Assembly (NCBI GenBank): GCA_026389585.1
Contig: JAPLHP010000083.1
Location: 1-45,146 of the forward strand
Origin: Chloroflexota bacterium
GTDB lineage: Bacteria; Chloroflexota; Dehalococcoidia; UBA2247; RBG-13-53-26
Length of the DNA: 45,146 nt
Direction of reading: 5' to 3'
The stretch's first letter is position 1; each line of letters opens with the position of its first letter. Below the pieces are notes generated by a model that was not told the DNA's origin, ran no database searches, and was given only the letters and a program-made list of their open reading frames with translations. Made by a program: the position numbers and the translations under genes. Of the stretch, positions 7,812 through 16,786 are shown piece by piece.

Positions 7812-8369
7812 TCATCCTCCTACCATCTGGTATCTGGCTTTCCCCTCCTCGTAGAGGTCTCTGGCATGGATATCATTGATCACAACAGCAGGGAAATCCT
7901 TTACTTCTATCCGCAGAACCGCCTCAGCCCCAAGCTCCTCATAGGCTACTATTTCTGATTTCTTGATTGTCTTGGATATGAGCGCACCAGCACCCCCTAT
8001 GGCAGCAAAATACACTGCCTTGTATTTCCTCATAGCCTCTTTTACCGCTGGCGAACGCATACCCTTGCCTATCATTCCCTTGAGGCCCTCGGCCATTAAG
8101 CGGGGGGAGTAGACGTCCATGCGACCACTTGTAGTAGGACCAGCAGATCCAATTACCTGGGCCGGTCTGGCAGGCGAGGGACCCATATAGTATATTGTTT
8201 GTCCCCTTACATCAAACGGCAGAGGCTCCCCTCGATCCAATGCCTCAATCATTCTCTTGTGAGCAGCATCTCGAGCCACATACATAACGCCGGTGAGTAA
8301 GACATTATCTCCAGCCTTGAGATCACTTAAGGTTTCATCACTCAAAGGCAGTGTAATCCTCTTGGCCAT
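7812..8369 (-). CDS. fumB: Fumarate hydratase class I, beta (C-terminal) subunit
   Basis: A 185-residue protein of the FumA C-terminal/tartrate dehydratase beta family, which with a separate 4Fe-4S alpha subunit interconverts fumarate and malate. Motifs include LTGVMYVARDAAHKRM, the glycine-rich IGSAGPTTSGRMD, and FAAIGGAGAL. The length is right for the stand-alone beta subunit. The matching alpha subunit, usually directly upstream, is not in this window: the neighbour 9 bases upstream is an acyl-CoA dehydrogenase. So the alpha gene is elsewhere, or this subunit serves another hydro-lyase. The context with succinate/fumarate genes favours fumarase. (The symbol denotes the beta subunit, not E. 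coli FumB.). Confidence 0.88.
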   Translation of the reverse strand: MAKRITLPLSDETLSDLKAGDNVLLTGVMYVARDAAHKRMIEALDRGEPLPFDVRGQTIYYMGPSPARPAQVIGSAGPTTSGRMDVYSPRLMAEGLKGMIGKGMRSPAVKEAMRKYKAVYFAAIGGAGALISKTIKKSEIVAYEELGAEAVLRIEVKDFPAVVINDIHARDLYEEGKARYQMVGG

Positions 8370-8378
8370 TTGCCCTCC

Positions 8379-9563
8379 TCACACTTTCAACCCTTTTAGG
8401 ACATCCCTGGCAATAATACTCCTCTGGAGTTCCAAGGCAAATTCGGTAGCACTTGTTGCTAGCGCATCGCGGCAGAGCCTTTCCATAGGTAAACCTGCTA
8501 CATAAGAGGGCCCGTTAAATATGTGAGCTACTCTATCCGCAACCTTGTAAATCATTTCAGTAGCAAATAGCTTCACCATGGCTGCTTCGCGCTTTATCAC
8601 CACTCCCTTATCGGCCTTCCACGCAGCCTCATGAACCATGAGCCTGCAGGCATGAATGCTCATCGCAATATCTGCTAGCGCCGATTGCACATTCAACTGT
8701 CCAGAAATCAATTGACCAAAGGACTCCCAGGACTGGGCTCGAGTGGTTGATTCTTCCAGCAGTCTCTGCGCCACCCCCACACACCTAGCACCTCTCACCA
8801 AACGTCTTGAGGGAAGCCATTTCTTGCCTAGATTGAAAGCCTTCCCAGGCTCTCCTAATACGTTCTGGGTCGGTACTTTACAACCTTCAAATACTAAGGA
8901 AAAAGGTTCCCTCACTTGAGACCTCCATGCCGTCTTTTCACCACCACCTTCCACACTAAAACCAGGAGTATCTTTGTCTATCAGAAGGCATGTTACCCCT
9001 TCTCTTGCTCCTTTATTATCAGAGGTGGCCGCAAAGACTATAGCAAAATAATCCTCGCCAGCCTTCGAAAAAGACAGTTTCCTACCGCTGAGAATATATT
9101 CACCGTTTGTCCTTTCTGCCTTAGTTTCCATACTGAAAGGACTAGATGCTTTACCCGGTTCCATCAGTGCAATATAAGCCTGTCTTTGCCCATGGAATAA
9201 TGGCAGAAAATATCTTACCTTCTGCTGGGCATTGCAATCGAAAAGAATAGGAGTGACATTACCAAAATCGAAAGGGATAACTGTCTGAGCCAATTCCTCC
9301 TCAACCAAACAGTTACCCAGAGTGCTCAAACCAACGCCACCAAGCTCCTCGGGCACATTTAATCCCCATAACCCCAGTTCTTTGGCCATTTTGATTAACT
9401 TCTCGTTCATCTCTGGTGGCAGAGACATTCTGGCATCGCTCAGATCAGCCGCACGCCCCAGGATATCTCTCTCCAAAGGCCTCAATTGATCACTAACAAA
9501 GCTTCTGACCAGACTCTGGATCATTTTCGGTTCTTCAGGTATGTCAAAGTCCACTGAAAACAC
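8379..9563 (-). CDS. Acyl-CoA dehydrogenase family protein
   Basis: A 394-residue flavoprotein of the acyl-CoA dehydrogenase fold: N-terminal helical domain (ELGLWGLNVPEELGGVGLST), middle beta-barrel with AYIALMEPGKASSPFS, and a C-terminal four-helix domain. Aligning the C-terminus with medium-chain enzymes, the catalytic base region IYEGTSEIQR corresponds to ATEFALELQR here, so the glutamate is kept but the following Gly-Thr are Phe-Ala. This could change the substrate pocket. It sits in the fumarate reductase cluster, between the dicluster ferredoxin (9 bases upstream) and fumarase beta, so its electrons may pass to that ferredoxin rather than to ETF, which is not encoded here. Substrate unknown. 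Confidence 0.88.
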   Translation of the reverse strand: MFSVDFDIPEEPKMIQSLVRSFVSDQLRPLERDILGRAADLSDARMSLPPEMNEKLIKMAKELGLWGLNVPEELGGVGLSTLGNCLVEEELAQTVIPFDFGNVTPILFDCNAQQKVRYFLPLFHGQRQAYIALMEPGKASSPFSMETKAERTNGEYILSGRKLSFSKAGEDYFAIVFAATSDNKGAREGVTCLLIDKDTPGFSVEGGGEKTAWRSQVREPFSLVFEGCKVPTQNVLGEPGKAFNLGKKWLPSRRLVRGARCVGVAQRLLEESTTRAQSWESFGQLISGQLNVQSALADIAMSIHACRLMVHEAAWKADKGVVIKREAAMVKLFATEMIYKVADRVAHIFNGPSYVAGLPMERLCRDALATSATEFALELQRSIIARDVLKGLKV

Positions 9564-9571
9564 CTTTCCTG

Positions 9572-10021
9572 CTACATCTGGATAGCTTCTTCCAGGAATA
9601 AGTCTAGATCAAGATCTTCATCATCCCCAATCCGCTGATCCAGGCGAGACATGACCTCCACCAGACGCCGGTTGATGACATAGTGTTTGATGGTGGTATC
9701 TACCTGAGGGCAAACCAAGACACACGCATAACACTGGTCACAATCCCCACCAACCGTACTTTCCAGGGCCATAGATGTACGCTGCTCCGTCTTATCACGA
9801 CGATATGGTTCACGAAACAAAAAGGGGCAAATGTCTATGCAGTTGCCACAGCCAATACACTCCTTGTGTCCCGTGATATCCTCAGTTATGTTAAGTGCAT
9901 GACCAGGATTGAAACCACTGGAAAGAAGTCGACACCGGGCTACTGGAGGACTCTTCGTGTTCAGAATTTCATTCAGAATAGACTCTATTTCCTTGACATT
10001 TACCTGAATACGCTGAGGCAT
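9572..10021 (-). CDS. Dicluster 4Fe-4S ferredoxin-like protein
   Basis: A 149-residue cytoplasmic protein with two 4Fe-4S motifs: Cys55, 58, 61 and 65 (CIGCGNCIDICP) and Cys94, 97, 100 and 104 (CDQCYACVLVCP). The ~50 residues before and ~40 after, ending in an acidic tail (DDEDLDLDLFLEE), are not recognisable. I took the ATG at 10021 with GGGGTG just upstream; a TTG at 10033 would add four residues. It lies 15 bases after the fumarate-reductase-like flavoprotein and 9 before the acyl-CoA dehydrogenase, so it probably shuttles electrons between them or docks to the complex. Confidence 0.82.
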   Translation of the reverse strand: MPQRIQVNVKEIESILNEILNTKSPPVARCRLLSSGFNPGHALNITEDITGHKECIGCGNCIDICPFLFREPYRRDKTEQRTSMALESTVGGDCDQCYACVLVCPQVDTTIKHYVINRRLVEVMSRLDQRIGDDEDLDLDLFLEEAIQM

Positions 10022-10036
10022 GCTACACCCCAAATC

Positions 10037-11698
10037 CTAAGTCAGCTTTATCCGATGAGCAGTTAATGCCTGTGCACTGTAGTCGGGCAGATAATCAGGT
10101 ATTGGCCTGGCATAATCAGGTAACAACAATGGGGATACCGGCCGTAACTTGGACAAGCCAGCCCGTTCAAGATCCTTCTGCCAGCAGCGAACGTGCTCCA
10201 GTGTCAGTGAGCCTGACTTCACCTCTTTGCTCCAGTTAGCCGCTGCCCTGCCTGCCCTTCTTCCAAAGACAAAGATATCCAGTGTTGAGTTGCCTATGAG
10301 CCGATTACTGCCATGCACCCCACCTTCACATTCGCCAGCGGCAAACAGCCCCGGTACAGTGGTTGCCCCCTCAGTGTTAATCTTAATCCCACCATTCTGA
10401 TAATGCAGCGTAGGATATATCAGCATCGGCTCCCTGGCTATGTCAATGTTGAAGCGGCCAAACTGCCGCACCATAGCCGGTAATTCCCGTGCGACCGTTC
10501 CCTCACCACGTAACATGTCAATCATCGGTGAATCCAGCCAAACACCAACCTGCCCTGCTGGCGTTTTTACACCCTTTTGACGTTCCTGGCATTCCCGAAT
10601 GATCGCTGCAGCTACCACATCCCTCGGCTCCAAAGGCATGATGAACTGTTCTCCATCAACGTTAACTAACTGCGCCCCCAAGCTTCTCACTTTTTCAGTA
10701 ACCAACTGTCCCAGAATCTGCATCGGATAGGCTGCGCCAGTGGGATGATACTGCATAGTATCCATGAAAATCAGTTGAGCACCTACTCGATAAGCCAGTA
10801 CCAGTCCGTCGGCAGTGGCTCCATAGTGATTAGTGGTCGGGAAACCCTGGATATGAAGACGCCCCATACCACCGGTAGCCATGACTACAGATTTGGCCCG
10901 GACCATGGTCAATTCGTTGGTCTCCAGATTCACCAATACCGCTCCACATACCTGCCCCTTATCATCCATCAACAACTCTACTGCAGGTGAAAATTCCAGA
11001 TAATCAATTTTCCTATTCCTTATTTCGTCGCGTAGAACACGCATTTCCTCCAAGCCAGTGTAGTCTCTTGCTGAGTGCAATCTTAATCTTGATGCACCGC
11101 CACCAGACAGCTCATGCATGGTGCCATCCGCCATCTTATCCCAGTTGACACCCAACGTTCCCAGCCACTTGATTACCATCGGTGCATCTTTTACCAGGGC
11201 CTCCACCAATTCAGGCACGTTGGCAAAGTGCCCCCCACCCATGGTATCCAGGTAGTGAATAGCCAGGGAGTCATTGGGCCTGTCGGCCGCCTGTGTGCCT
11301 GCCTGAGCTCCTACAGTATTGCAGTCACCCAGCCGCAGCTTAGTTGTCAATAAGACTTTAGCACCGTTTTCTTGAGCCAGAAGCGCTGCCGTTGCTCCAG
11401 CACCCCCACCACCAATCACCAGTACATCCACATCATAGTCAACCCTACCGAGGTCAATCTTATCAGGATCAAGACAGCTATTACCTTCCAGCAGATCAGC
11501 CACTTCGTCCGGGGTATAGTCTCCCTTGTTCGGGCCTAGTGCCAGTTGGCGCATCTTTCCCGCCACATAATCAGGATGATACCTCTGCAGCAAAGGAGTC
11601 TTCTGCTCGTCGCCGAGGCGAAGAAGGCTCTCTTTCAGCCGCCTCTCCCGAGTAGCCTCTACCTTGCGGATACTCTCTTCCATATGAGCAGGATACAT
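10037..11698 (-). CDS. Fumarate reductase/succinate dehydrogenase flavoprotein-type subunit
   Basis: A 553-residue FAD protein of the FrdA/SdhA/L-aspartate oxidase family. About 90 residues precede the dinucleotide-binding motif VLVIGGGGAGATAALLAQEN. Typical FrdA/SdhA elements follow: MQYHPTGAAYPM, and GLFAAGECEGGVHGSNRLIG (FAD and active-site region). The N-terminal extension (including YHPDYVAGKMRQLALGPNKG) is not part of classical SdhA and has no cysteines; similar extensions occur in uncharacterised anaerobe homologues. The FeS subunit gene lies 22 bases upstream; no cytochrome b anchor is nearby, so the complex looks soluble or uses the CCG protein for quinone contact. Succinate/fumarate is favoured by context but not proven. 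Confidence 0.87.
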   Translation of the reverse strand: MYPAHMEESIRKVEATRERRLKESLLRLGDEQKTPLLQRYHPDYVAGKMRQLALGPNKGDYTPDEVADLLEGNSCLDPDKIDLGRVDYDVDVLVIGGGGAGATAALLAQENGAKVLLTTKLRLGDCNTVGAQAGTQAADRPNDSLAIHYLDTMGGGHFANVPELVEALVKDAPMVIKWLGTLGVNWDKMADGTMHELSGGGASRLRLHSARDYTGLEEMRVLRDEIRNRKIDYLEFSPAVELLMDDKGQVCGAVLVNLETNELTMVRAKSVVMATGGMGRLHIQGFPTTNHYGATADGLVLAYRVGAQLIFMDTMQYHPTGAAYPMQILGQLVTEKVRSLGAQLVNVDGEQFIMPLEPRDVVAAAIIRECQERQKGVKTPAGQVGVWLDSPMIDMLRGEGTVARELPAMVRQFGRFNIDIAREPMLIYPTLHYQNGGIKINTEGATTVPGLFAAGECEGGVHGSNRLIGNSTLDIFVFGRRAGRAAANWSKEVKSGSLTLEHVRCWQKDLERAGLSKLRPVSPLLLPDYARPIPDYLPDYSAQALTAHRIKLT

Positions 11699-11720
11699 CT
11701 CGACCCCCAGTCCAATACCT

Positions 11721-12410
11721 TCAGTTAGCCGGTTCTATTTCACGACCCGCATACAAACGGCGCAGCTCACGCACATCCATCTTTTTCAACTTCTCCAGAT
11801 CATCATCAAATCTGCCCGCTTCTATCTCAGCTATCCTGTCTTCCAGGTGCCTCGAAACAGGGGCAAGATACCGACCATATAAGCGCCGGCACAGCAAGGC
11901 TACATTATAGGGTACCAGTCCTTGTGGGCATCTGGCAGCGCACAAGCCACACATCACACAGTCAAAGGACTTGGCAGATACCTGGCGTATATCACCCCTT
12001 AGGGCATCGGACATATACCACATAACTTCAAGTTTCTGGGGGCATGTCTTAGTGCAGGTATTGCAGCCAAAGCACTTAACCAGATCAGGATAAAGAGAGA
12101 GTACCTGTTCACCTGTTGCTTCTATCTCCTCCAGGCTATAGAAGGCCTTGGCAGCAGGAAAGAATGGTATCTGCACCAGGTACATATCCTGCTCAACCGT
12201 CTTCTGGCAGGCAAGATCATACCTCAACTGGTGGTCATTCTTAAAATTGTAGATGGTAGCACAGGCGCCACAAAATCCGGCGCGACACCCACAGCCACGG
12301 ATCAACCTATAGCCACAATATTCGAGTGCCGTCATAATGGTGAGCCCCTCGGGAACCTGGTAGTGCTTCCCCATAACATGTATATCAACCATTCGAGCTG
12401 ACTCTGCCAT
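11721..12410 (-). CDS. Fumarate reductase/succinate dehydrogenase iron-sulfur-type subunit
   Basis: A 229-residue FeS protein. An N-terminal 2Fe-2S ferredoxin domain has Cys40, 42, 47, 50 and 68 (RGCGCRAGFCGAC, then LACQ). The C-terminal domain has Cys113, 116, 119, 123 (CFGCNTCTKTCP) and Cys151, 154, 157, 161 (CVMCGLCAARCP), so two 4Fe-4S clusters rather than the 3Fe-4S/4Fe-4S pair of classical SdhB. This resembles the N-terminal part of TfrB (thiol:fumarate reductase), whose CCG part would here be supplied by the separate protein at 13701-14714. It is paired with the flavoprotein 22 bases downstream. Confidence 0.87.
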   Translation of the reverse strand: MAESARMVDIHVMGKHYQVPEGLTIMTALEYCGYRLIRGCGCRAGFCGACATIYNFKNDHQLRYDLACQKTVEQDMYLVQIPFFPAAKAFYSLEEIEATGEQVLSLYPDLVKCFGCNTCTKTCPQKLEVMWYMSDALRGDIRQVSAKSFDCVMCGLCAARCPQGLVPYNVALLCRRLYGRYLAPVSRHLEDRIAEIEAGRFDDDLEKLKKMDVRELRRLYAGREIEPAN

Positions 12411-12505
12411 TCTTACACCCCAGCCGTAATGAAAGTAAACCCTACCTACATCTCAATAGAGCACATACTGAAGCTGCTTCCTTTGGAAGGCCCAAGACCT
12501 CCTGG

Positions 12506-13696
12506 CTAGTTACCCTCTATCAGGAATCTCCTGAGCTCGATTATCATCTCAGGTGTGTCAATCTTCATGGGACACCTGTTCTTACACCTGCCACACGTCA
12601 GGCAGGTGTAAGCCACCGCAGCCCCCTTCTCTACATCTCCGCTCAACATTGCCGCCCAAACAGCTCCCATACCGGCAAAATACTTGTCCCCAAAATGACC
12701 TGCTGTTACTGCAAAGACAGGACATTCATAGAGACAACCTCCACATCTTAAACAATAGAGTGCTTGCCGCAATATCGGGTTTTTGGCAAGGCTGGTTCTT
12801 CCGGCATCCATGAAAATAACGTGAAACTCTTTTGGCCCGTGGGCTCCATAGGTAGTCACCTTCTCAATATCACCAGTCTTACTGGGCCCGGATATCAAGC
12901 TCACGTAGGAGGGTACAGTGTAATTGGCGTATCTCCAGGTTACCTCTGCAACTTTGTAAGCATCACCCAGTGTGGGAACCAGTTTTTCCATACCAATGAG
13001 CGCAATATGAACCGGAGGGGCACCTGTGGCCAGGCGAATATTTCCTTCGTTCTCAATAATGAATAGTGTTCCCGTGTCTGCCGCAACTACATTAGCACCG
13101 CTGATACCAACATCTGCCTTAAAGTACTTCTCCCTCAGCAGATTCCGAGCAGTTGCCACTAGAGTACCGATATCAGGCGGCAATTCTTGTCCTGTAATCT
13201 TAGAGAAGAGTTTGGCAACATCTTCCTTAGGCACGTGAATTGCCGGCGACAGGATGTGCATCGGTCTCGAGCCCAACTTCTGAATGATAAACTCTCCCAG
13301 GTCAGTCTCGTAAACCTCATTACCATGTTCTTCCAGGTGCTCCCGCAAGCCAATTTCCTCTCCAGTCATGCTTTTGCCTTTGACGATCAGTTTATGTTGG
13401 CCCACAAGCTTATCTATAATGCCCAGCGCATCCTCAGCAGTTCTGGCTATGTAAGCTTTCCCCTTGTTACTCTCGATGGCTTTAGACGCCTGCTCGGCAA
13501 GCTCCTCCATTTCCCCAATAGCTTTTTCCTTTATCCCCCTTACCTCTTCCGCCATCTTGACAGTATGGGGAAACTTCTTCAGAGCATCATTAGTATTCGC
13601 TCTGTAGCTCTTAATAGCTCGAGACAAAGCGACCCTTATCCTGTCGTTATGGGCCGCATCCATTATTTCTTTCTTGTAATCTGTGAAAACTGACAT
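12506..13696 (-). CDS. LutB-like LUD-domain iron-sulfur protein
   Basis: A 396-residue protein. Residues about 65-290 form a LUD domain as in LutB/LldF (SMTGEEIGLREHLEEHG, and ADTGTLFIIENEGN). The C-terminus holds two 4Fe-4S motifs, CLRCGGCLYECP and CLTCGRCKNRCP. In lactate utilisation LutB works with LutA (CCG domain) and LutC; here a CCG protein lies 4 bases upstream but there is no LutC, and the neighbours are succinate/fumarate genes. LdhH/LutB-type subunits also appear in electron-transfer complexes with flavoproteins, so it may carry electrons between the CCG protein and the fumarate reductase module. A 95-base gap with no clear promoter separates it from the next gene. Confidence 0.82.
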   Translation of the reverse strand: MSVFTDYKKEIMDAAHNDRIRVALSRAIKSYRANTNDALKKFPHTVKMAEEVRGIKEKAIGEMEELAEQASKAIESNKGKAYIARTAEDALGIIDKLVGQHKLIVKGKSMTGEEIGLREHLEEHGNEVYETDLGEFIIQKLGSRPMHILSPAIHVPKEDVAKLFSKITGQELPPDIGTLVATARNLLREKYFKADVGISGANVVAADTGTLFIIENEGNIRLATGAPPVHIALIGMEKLVPTLGDAYKVAEVTWRYANYTVPSYVSLISGPSKTGDIEKVTTYGAHGPKEFHVIFMDAGRTSLAKNPILRQALYCLRCGGCLYECPVFAVTAGHFGDKYFAGMGAVWAAMLSGDVEKGAAVAYTCLTCGRCKNRCPMKIDTPEMIIELRRFLIEGN

Positions 13697-13700
13697 CTGC

Positions 13701-14714
13701 TTACGCTCCTATAGCCATAGCCACAACCTGGGCCAGGTCCAGGACTTCCACATTATCTTTCTTCAGATCTTTGAGTCCGGCATTCAACTGCATAATGCAC
13801 CCCGGGCAGTGAGTAACAATGATCTGAGCCCCAGTTTCAACCAACTCGCTGGCCCTGTTCACCGCCAGAATATGGCTCAACTCAGGGAAGACTGCTTCGA
13901 ATCCTCCTCCACCTCCACAGCACGTTGCCCATTCCCCTTTAGTCCACTCAGTTTCTACAAGGTCAATACCTTTGATAGCCTTCAAAACCTGGCGCGGCGC
14001 ATCCGTCAAACCCAGATAACGCACCATCTGACACGGATCATGATAGGTAACCTTGACCTCCTTAGGAAATCGCAATTCCTTTGACCCGATATTCTCCAGG
14101 ACAACCTCCGAGAAATGTTTGACTTCAAGGTCATATCCCTCTACACAAGCAGGAATCAAGTTGCGCAGAGCATATGTGCAAGAAGGAACAATACCGATGA
14201 TCCGTTTCACCCCATGGGACTTCAGCTTTCTATATACCTCCTGAGCATTCTTGGCGAAATCGTCTTGCAGTCCAATATAGTGCAAGAGGCCCCCACAGCA
14301 CGGTTCCTCATCAGCAAGATAGCCAAAATCGACGCCAAGACTCCGCAGCACTTTGACAGCATCCCTCAACGGTTGAGCCTCGGTGTCATCACCTCTTGAT
14401 AACAATTTGCCATAAACGCCAGCAAGATCAACACCCAGCTTCTTCTGAAAAATGGCGATGCTCATTGGCAGCTCAGCACCAACTACACTCTTGTCCATCC
14501 CTCGCACAAGGGACATTAAGGATTCCAGCTTCCTAGTATATTGATATCCACATCCAGCAAAGAATATTGTCTCTGACTCTCGGGGAATATTAAGGTCTTT
14601 GGCCCACTTCGCCCCCGACGTCTTTGACTCACCTAATACATTGTGCTTATTGGTAATGTTATCCGCCAGATAAGCCAGCCCCGGAGGAATCAGATCTCTC
14701 GATTTCTTACCCAT
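13701..14714 (-). CDS. CCG-domain (HdrB/LutA/GlpC-like) iron-sulfur protein
   Basis: A 337-residue protein with two cysteine-rich CCG domains, as in heterodisulfide reductase HdrB/HdrD, LutA and SdhE. First domain: FFAGCGYQYTRKLES, then DEEPCCGGLLHYIG. Second domain: TYHDPCQMVRYLGL, then ATCCGGGGGFE and THCPGCIMQLNAGL. Such domains bind non-cubane 4Fe-4S clusters that reduce disulfides or pass electrons to quinones. No N-terminal 4Fe-4S domain is present. It is 4 bases upstream of the LutB-like gene and 18 bases after sucD, so it is within the propionate/succinate cluster and is the best candidate for the terminal acceptor or donor of the fumarate reductase-like proteins. Confidence 0.83.
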   Translation of the reverse strand: MGKKSRDLIPPGLAYLADNITNKHNVLGESKTSGAKWAKDLNIPRESETIFFAGCGYQYTRKLESLMSLVRGMDKSVVGAELPMSIAIFQKKLGVDLAGVYGKLLSRGDDTEAQPLRDAVKVLRSLGVDFGYLADEEPCCGGLLHYIGLQDDFAKNAQEVYRKLKSHGVKRIIGIVPSCTYALRNLIPACVEGYDLEVKHFSEVVLENIGSKELRFPKEVKVTYHDPCQMVRYLGLTDAPRQVLKAIKGIDLVETEWTKGEWATCCGGGGGFEAVFPELSHILAVNRASELVETGAQIIVTHCPGCIMQLNAGLKDLKKDNVEVLDLAQVVAMAIGA

Positions 14715-14732
14715 TTTGCATTCTCATCTCCA

Positions 14733-15617
14733 CTAAATACTCACAGTTTCTAGCAACTTTACTATATCGCTCGGTTTGTCAGCTACAGCCACCCCAGCAG
14801 CAATGAAGGCATCAATCTTGGATTGCGCCGTTCCCATATTCCCCATCACTATTGCCCCGGCGTGTCCCATACGTTTCTCCGGTGGTGCTGATCTCCCTGC
14901 AATGTAGGCAACTACCGGTTTAGGATACTTCGTCTCGCTAATGTATCGGGCTGCTGTTTCCTCCGCTGTACCTCCCACCTCACCTATGAGAACCACGCTC
15001 CTCGTCTCCTCATCCTCTCTAAACATTTCAAGTACCTTGATAAAATCCAATCCGACTATGGCATCACCACCTATACCTAAACATGCACTTTGACCCAGGC
15101 CGGCGTTACTAATGTGCAAAGCAATTTCATAAGTCAGAGTCCCACTTCTGGAAACGACTCCAACGACACCCGGCTTGAAAAACTGACTCGGCATTATCCC
15201 AACTTTCATTTTCTTGGGGGGCACTATTATTCCGGGTGTATTCGGGCCAATAATCACTGTACCCCGCTTGTCCGCCATGGCGATGAACTCAATGGAGTCT
15301 TTCTGGGGGATCATTTCGGTGATGACCACGATCATTCTTAAGCCAGCTTCAATGGCTTCAATAGCAGCACCCCGGGCAAAACGTGCCGGAACAAAGACGA
15401 TAGAAGTATCGACACCATGATAGCTCACTGCCTCAGCAACAGTGTTATAGACAGGTATACCACAAACCTGCTCCCCTCCCTTGCCCGGAGTCACTCCAGC
15501 GACTATCTTGGTCCCATATTGTAGCATCGCCTCAGTATGAAATCTCCCCTCGTTCCCCGTTATGCCCTGAACCATCACCTTTGAGCTTTCATCTACTATG
15601 CTTTTCAAAGACATCAT
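14733..15617 (-). CDS. sucD: Succinyl-CoA synthetase alpha subunit (ADP/GDP-forming)
   Basis: A 294-residue protein. Residues 1-140 are the CoA-binding Rossmann domain (VMVQGITGNEGRFHTEAM); the ligase domain carries the phosphorylated histidine His252 in RMGHAGAIVMGN. With SucC it converts succinyl-CoA plus phosphate and NDP to succinate, CoA and NTP. The start overlaps the sucC stop (ATGA), and normal length and motifs indicate an active enzyme. In this cluster it links methylmalonyl-CoA mutase to the succinate/fumarate genes and would give substrate-level phosphorylation during propionate oxidation. Confidence 0.95.
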   Translation of the reverse strand: MMSLKSIVDESSKVMVQGITGNEGRFHTEAMLQYGTKIVAGVTPGKGGEQVCGIPVYNTVAEAVSYHGVDTSIVFVPARFARGAAIEAIEAGLRMIVVITEMIPQKDSIEFIAMADKRGTVIIGPNTPGIIVPPKKMKVGIMPSQFFKPGVVGVVSRSGTLTYEIALHISNAGLGQSACLGIGGDAIVGLDFIKVLEMFREDEETRSVVLIGEVGGTAEETAARYISETKYPKPVVAYIAGRSAPPEKRMGHAGAIVMGNMGTAQSKIDAFIAAGVAVADKPSDIVKLLETVSI

Positions 15618-16753
15618 CTCTTAACCCATCCTATGACTTTCTTGGTCGCCGTTTCCATATCCGGGTAAACAGGGATTCCCGCCAGACGTAACATCTCTCT
15701 TCCCACCTCATCATTGGTTCCCATCAGTCTTACGGCCACCGGCTTCTCGTCAGCTACCTCACTGAGCCCCCCGATAATTCCCCGAGCCGCCAGATCGCAT
15801 CTTGTTATCCCACCCAGAATATTGATCAACACGGCCTTTACCCCAGGCTTAGACATAACCAACATCAATCCTTTTCTGACGACTTCTGGTTGAGCACCGC
15901 CACCGATGTCGAGGAAGTTGGCCGCTCTGCCGCCAAGAAGATGGACCATGTCCATAGTGGCCATGACCAGGCCAGCTCCATTGCCAATAATGCCTATGTC
16001 TCCTGAGAGGTCTACGTAAGCCAGCTTTTGCCTCCTAGCTTCAGCTTCCCTGGGGTTATCATCCATCCCCGCTGAGCCCTTATCTTCAAACTCAGGGTGT
16101 CTGAAAAGTGCATTATCATCCAATACTATTCTGGCATCAGCAGCTATGAACTCACCCGAGGACGTCTTGGCCAGTGGGTTGATTTCCACCAACTCTGCGT
16201 CATAGTCCATCGCCACCCGATACAGGGTAGCGATGACAGAAGCAAACTCGGTGATATCACGGTCTCCGTTGAAGGAAAACTGGGCCACTGTCGCCCTGGC
16301 AGTCTCTTCATTGAAGCCAGTAGCAGGATCAACCCAATACCTTGATATTCTGTTCGGAGAAGTCAGAGCAGTTTCTTCAACATCAACCCCTCCGTTGGTA
16401 GAAGCGAGGACAACATATCTCCTGGCCTGCCTGTCAATAGTTATCGAAGCGTAGTATTGATCGACAATGCTCAACTTTTCCTCAACTAACAGACTCCTTA
16501 CCACGTTTCCCTTAATGTGACTGCCAATGAGATATATGGCAGATTTCTTCGCCTCGCCAGCATCATCAGCAAACTGTATTCCACCGGATTTGCCTCTGCC
16601 TGACACTAACACTTGAGCCTTCAAAGCTACAGGTTTGCCCAGTCGTTTGGCCACAATTTCAACTTCAACTGGATCCCTGGCGATACTACCGCTGGGAGTC
16701 TGCAAGCCATATTTCCGAAGGATATCTTTAGCCTCAAACTCAAAAAGCTTCAT
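15614..16753 (-). CDS. sucC: Succinyl-CoA synthetase beta subunit
   Basis: A 379-residue protein with an N-terminal ATP-grasp domain (MKLFEFEAKDILRKYG, LKAQVLVSGRGKSGGIQFA) and a C-terminal ligase-CoA domain containing GNGAGLVMATMD and ILGGITRCDLAARGI. It is the nucleotide-binding partner of SucD, which it overlaps by four bases. The length is typical (about 385). A 33-base gap separates it from the upstream epimerase gene in the same cluster. Whether it uses ADP or GDP cannot be told from the sequence alone. Confidence 0.95.
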   Translation of the reverse strand: MKLFEFEAKDILRKYGLQTPSGSIARDPVEVEIVAKRLGKPVALKAQVLVSGRGKSGGIQFADDAGEAKKSAIYLIGSHIKGNVVRSLLVEEKLSIVDQYYASITIDRQARRYVVLASTNGGVDVEETALTSPNRISRYWVDPATGFNEETARATVAQFSFNGDRDITEFASVIATLYRVAMDYDAELVEINPLAKTSSGEFIAADARIVLDDNALFRHPEFEDKGSAGMDDNPREAEARRQKLAYVDLSGDIGIIGNGAGLVMATMDMVHLLGGRAANFLDIGGGAQPEVVRKGLMLVMSKPGVKAVLINILGGITRCDLAARGIIGGLSEVADEKPVAVRLMGTNDEVGREMLRLAGIPVYPDMETATKKVIGWVKR

Positions 16754-16786
16754 TTGCCCCCCATTACCTATACTCCATACACCGAG

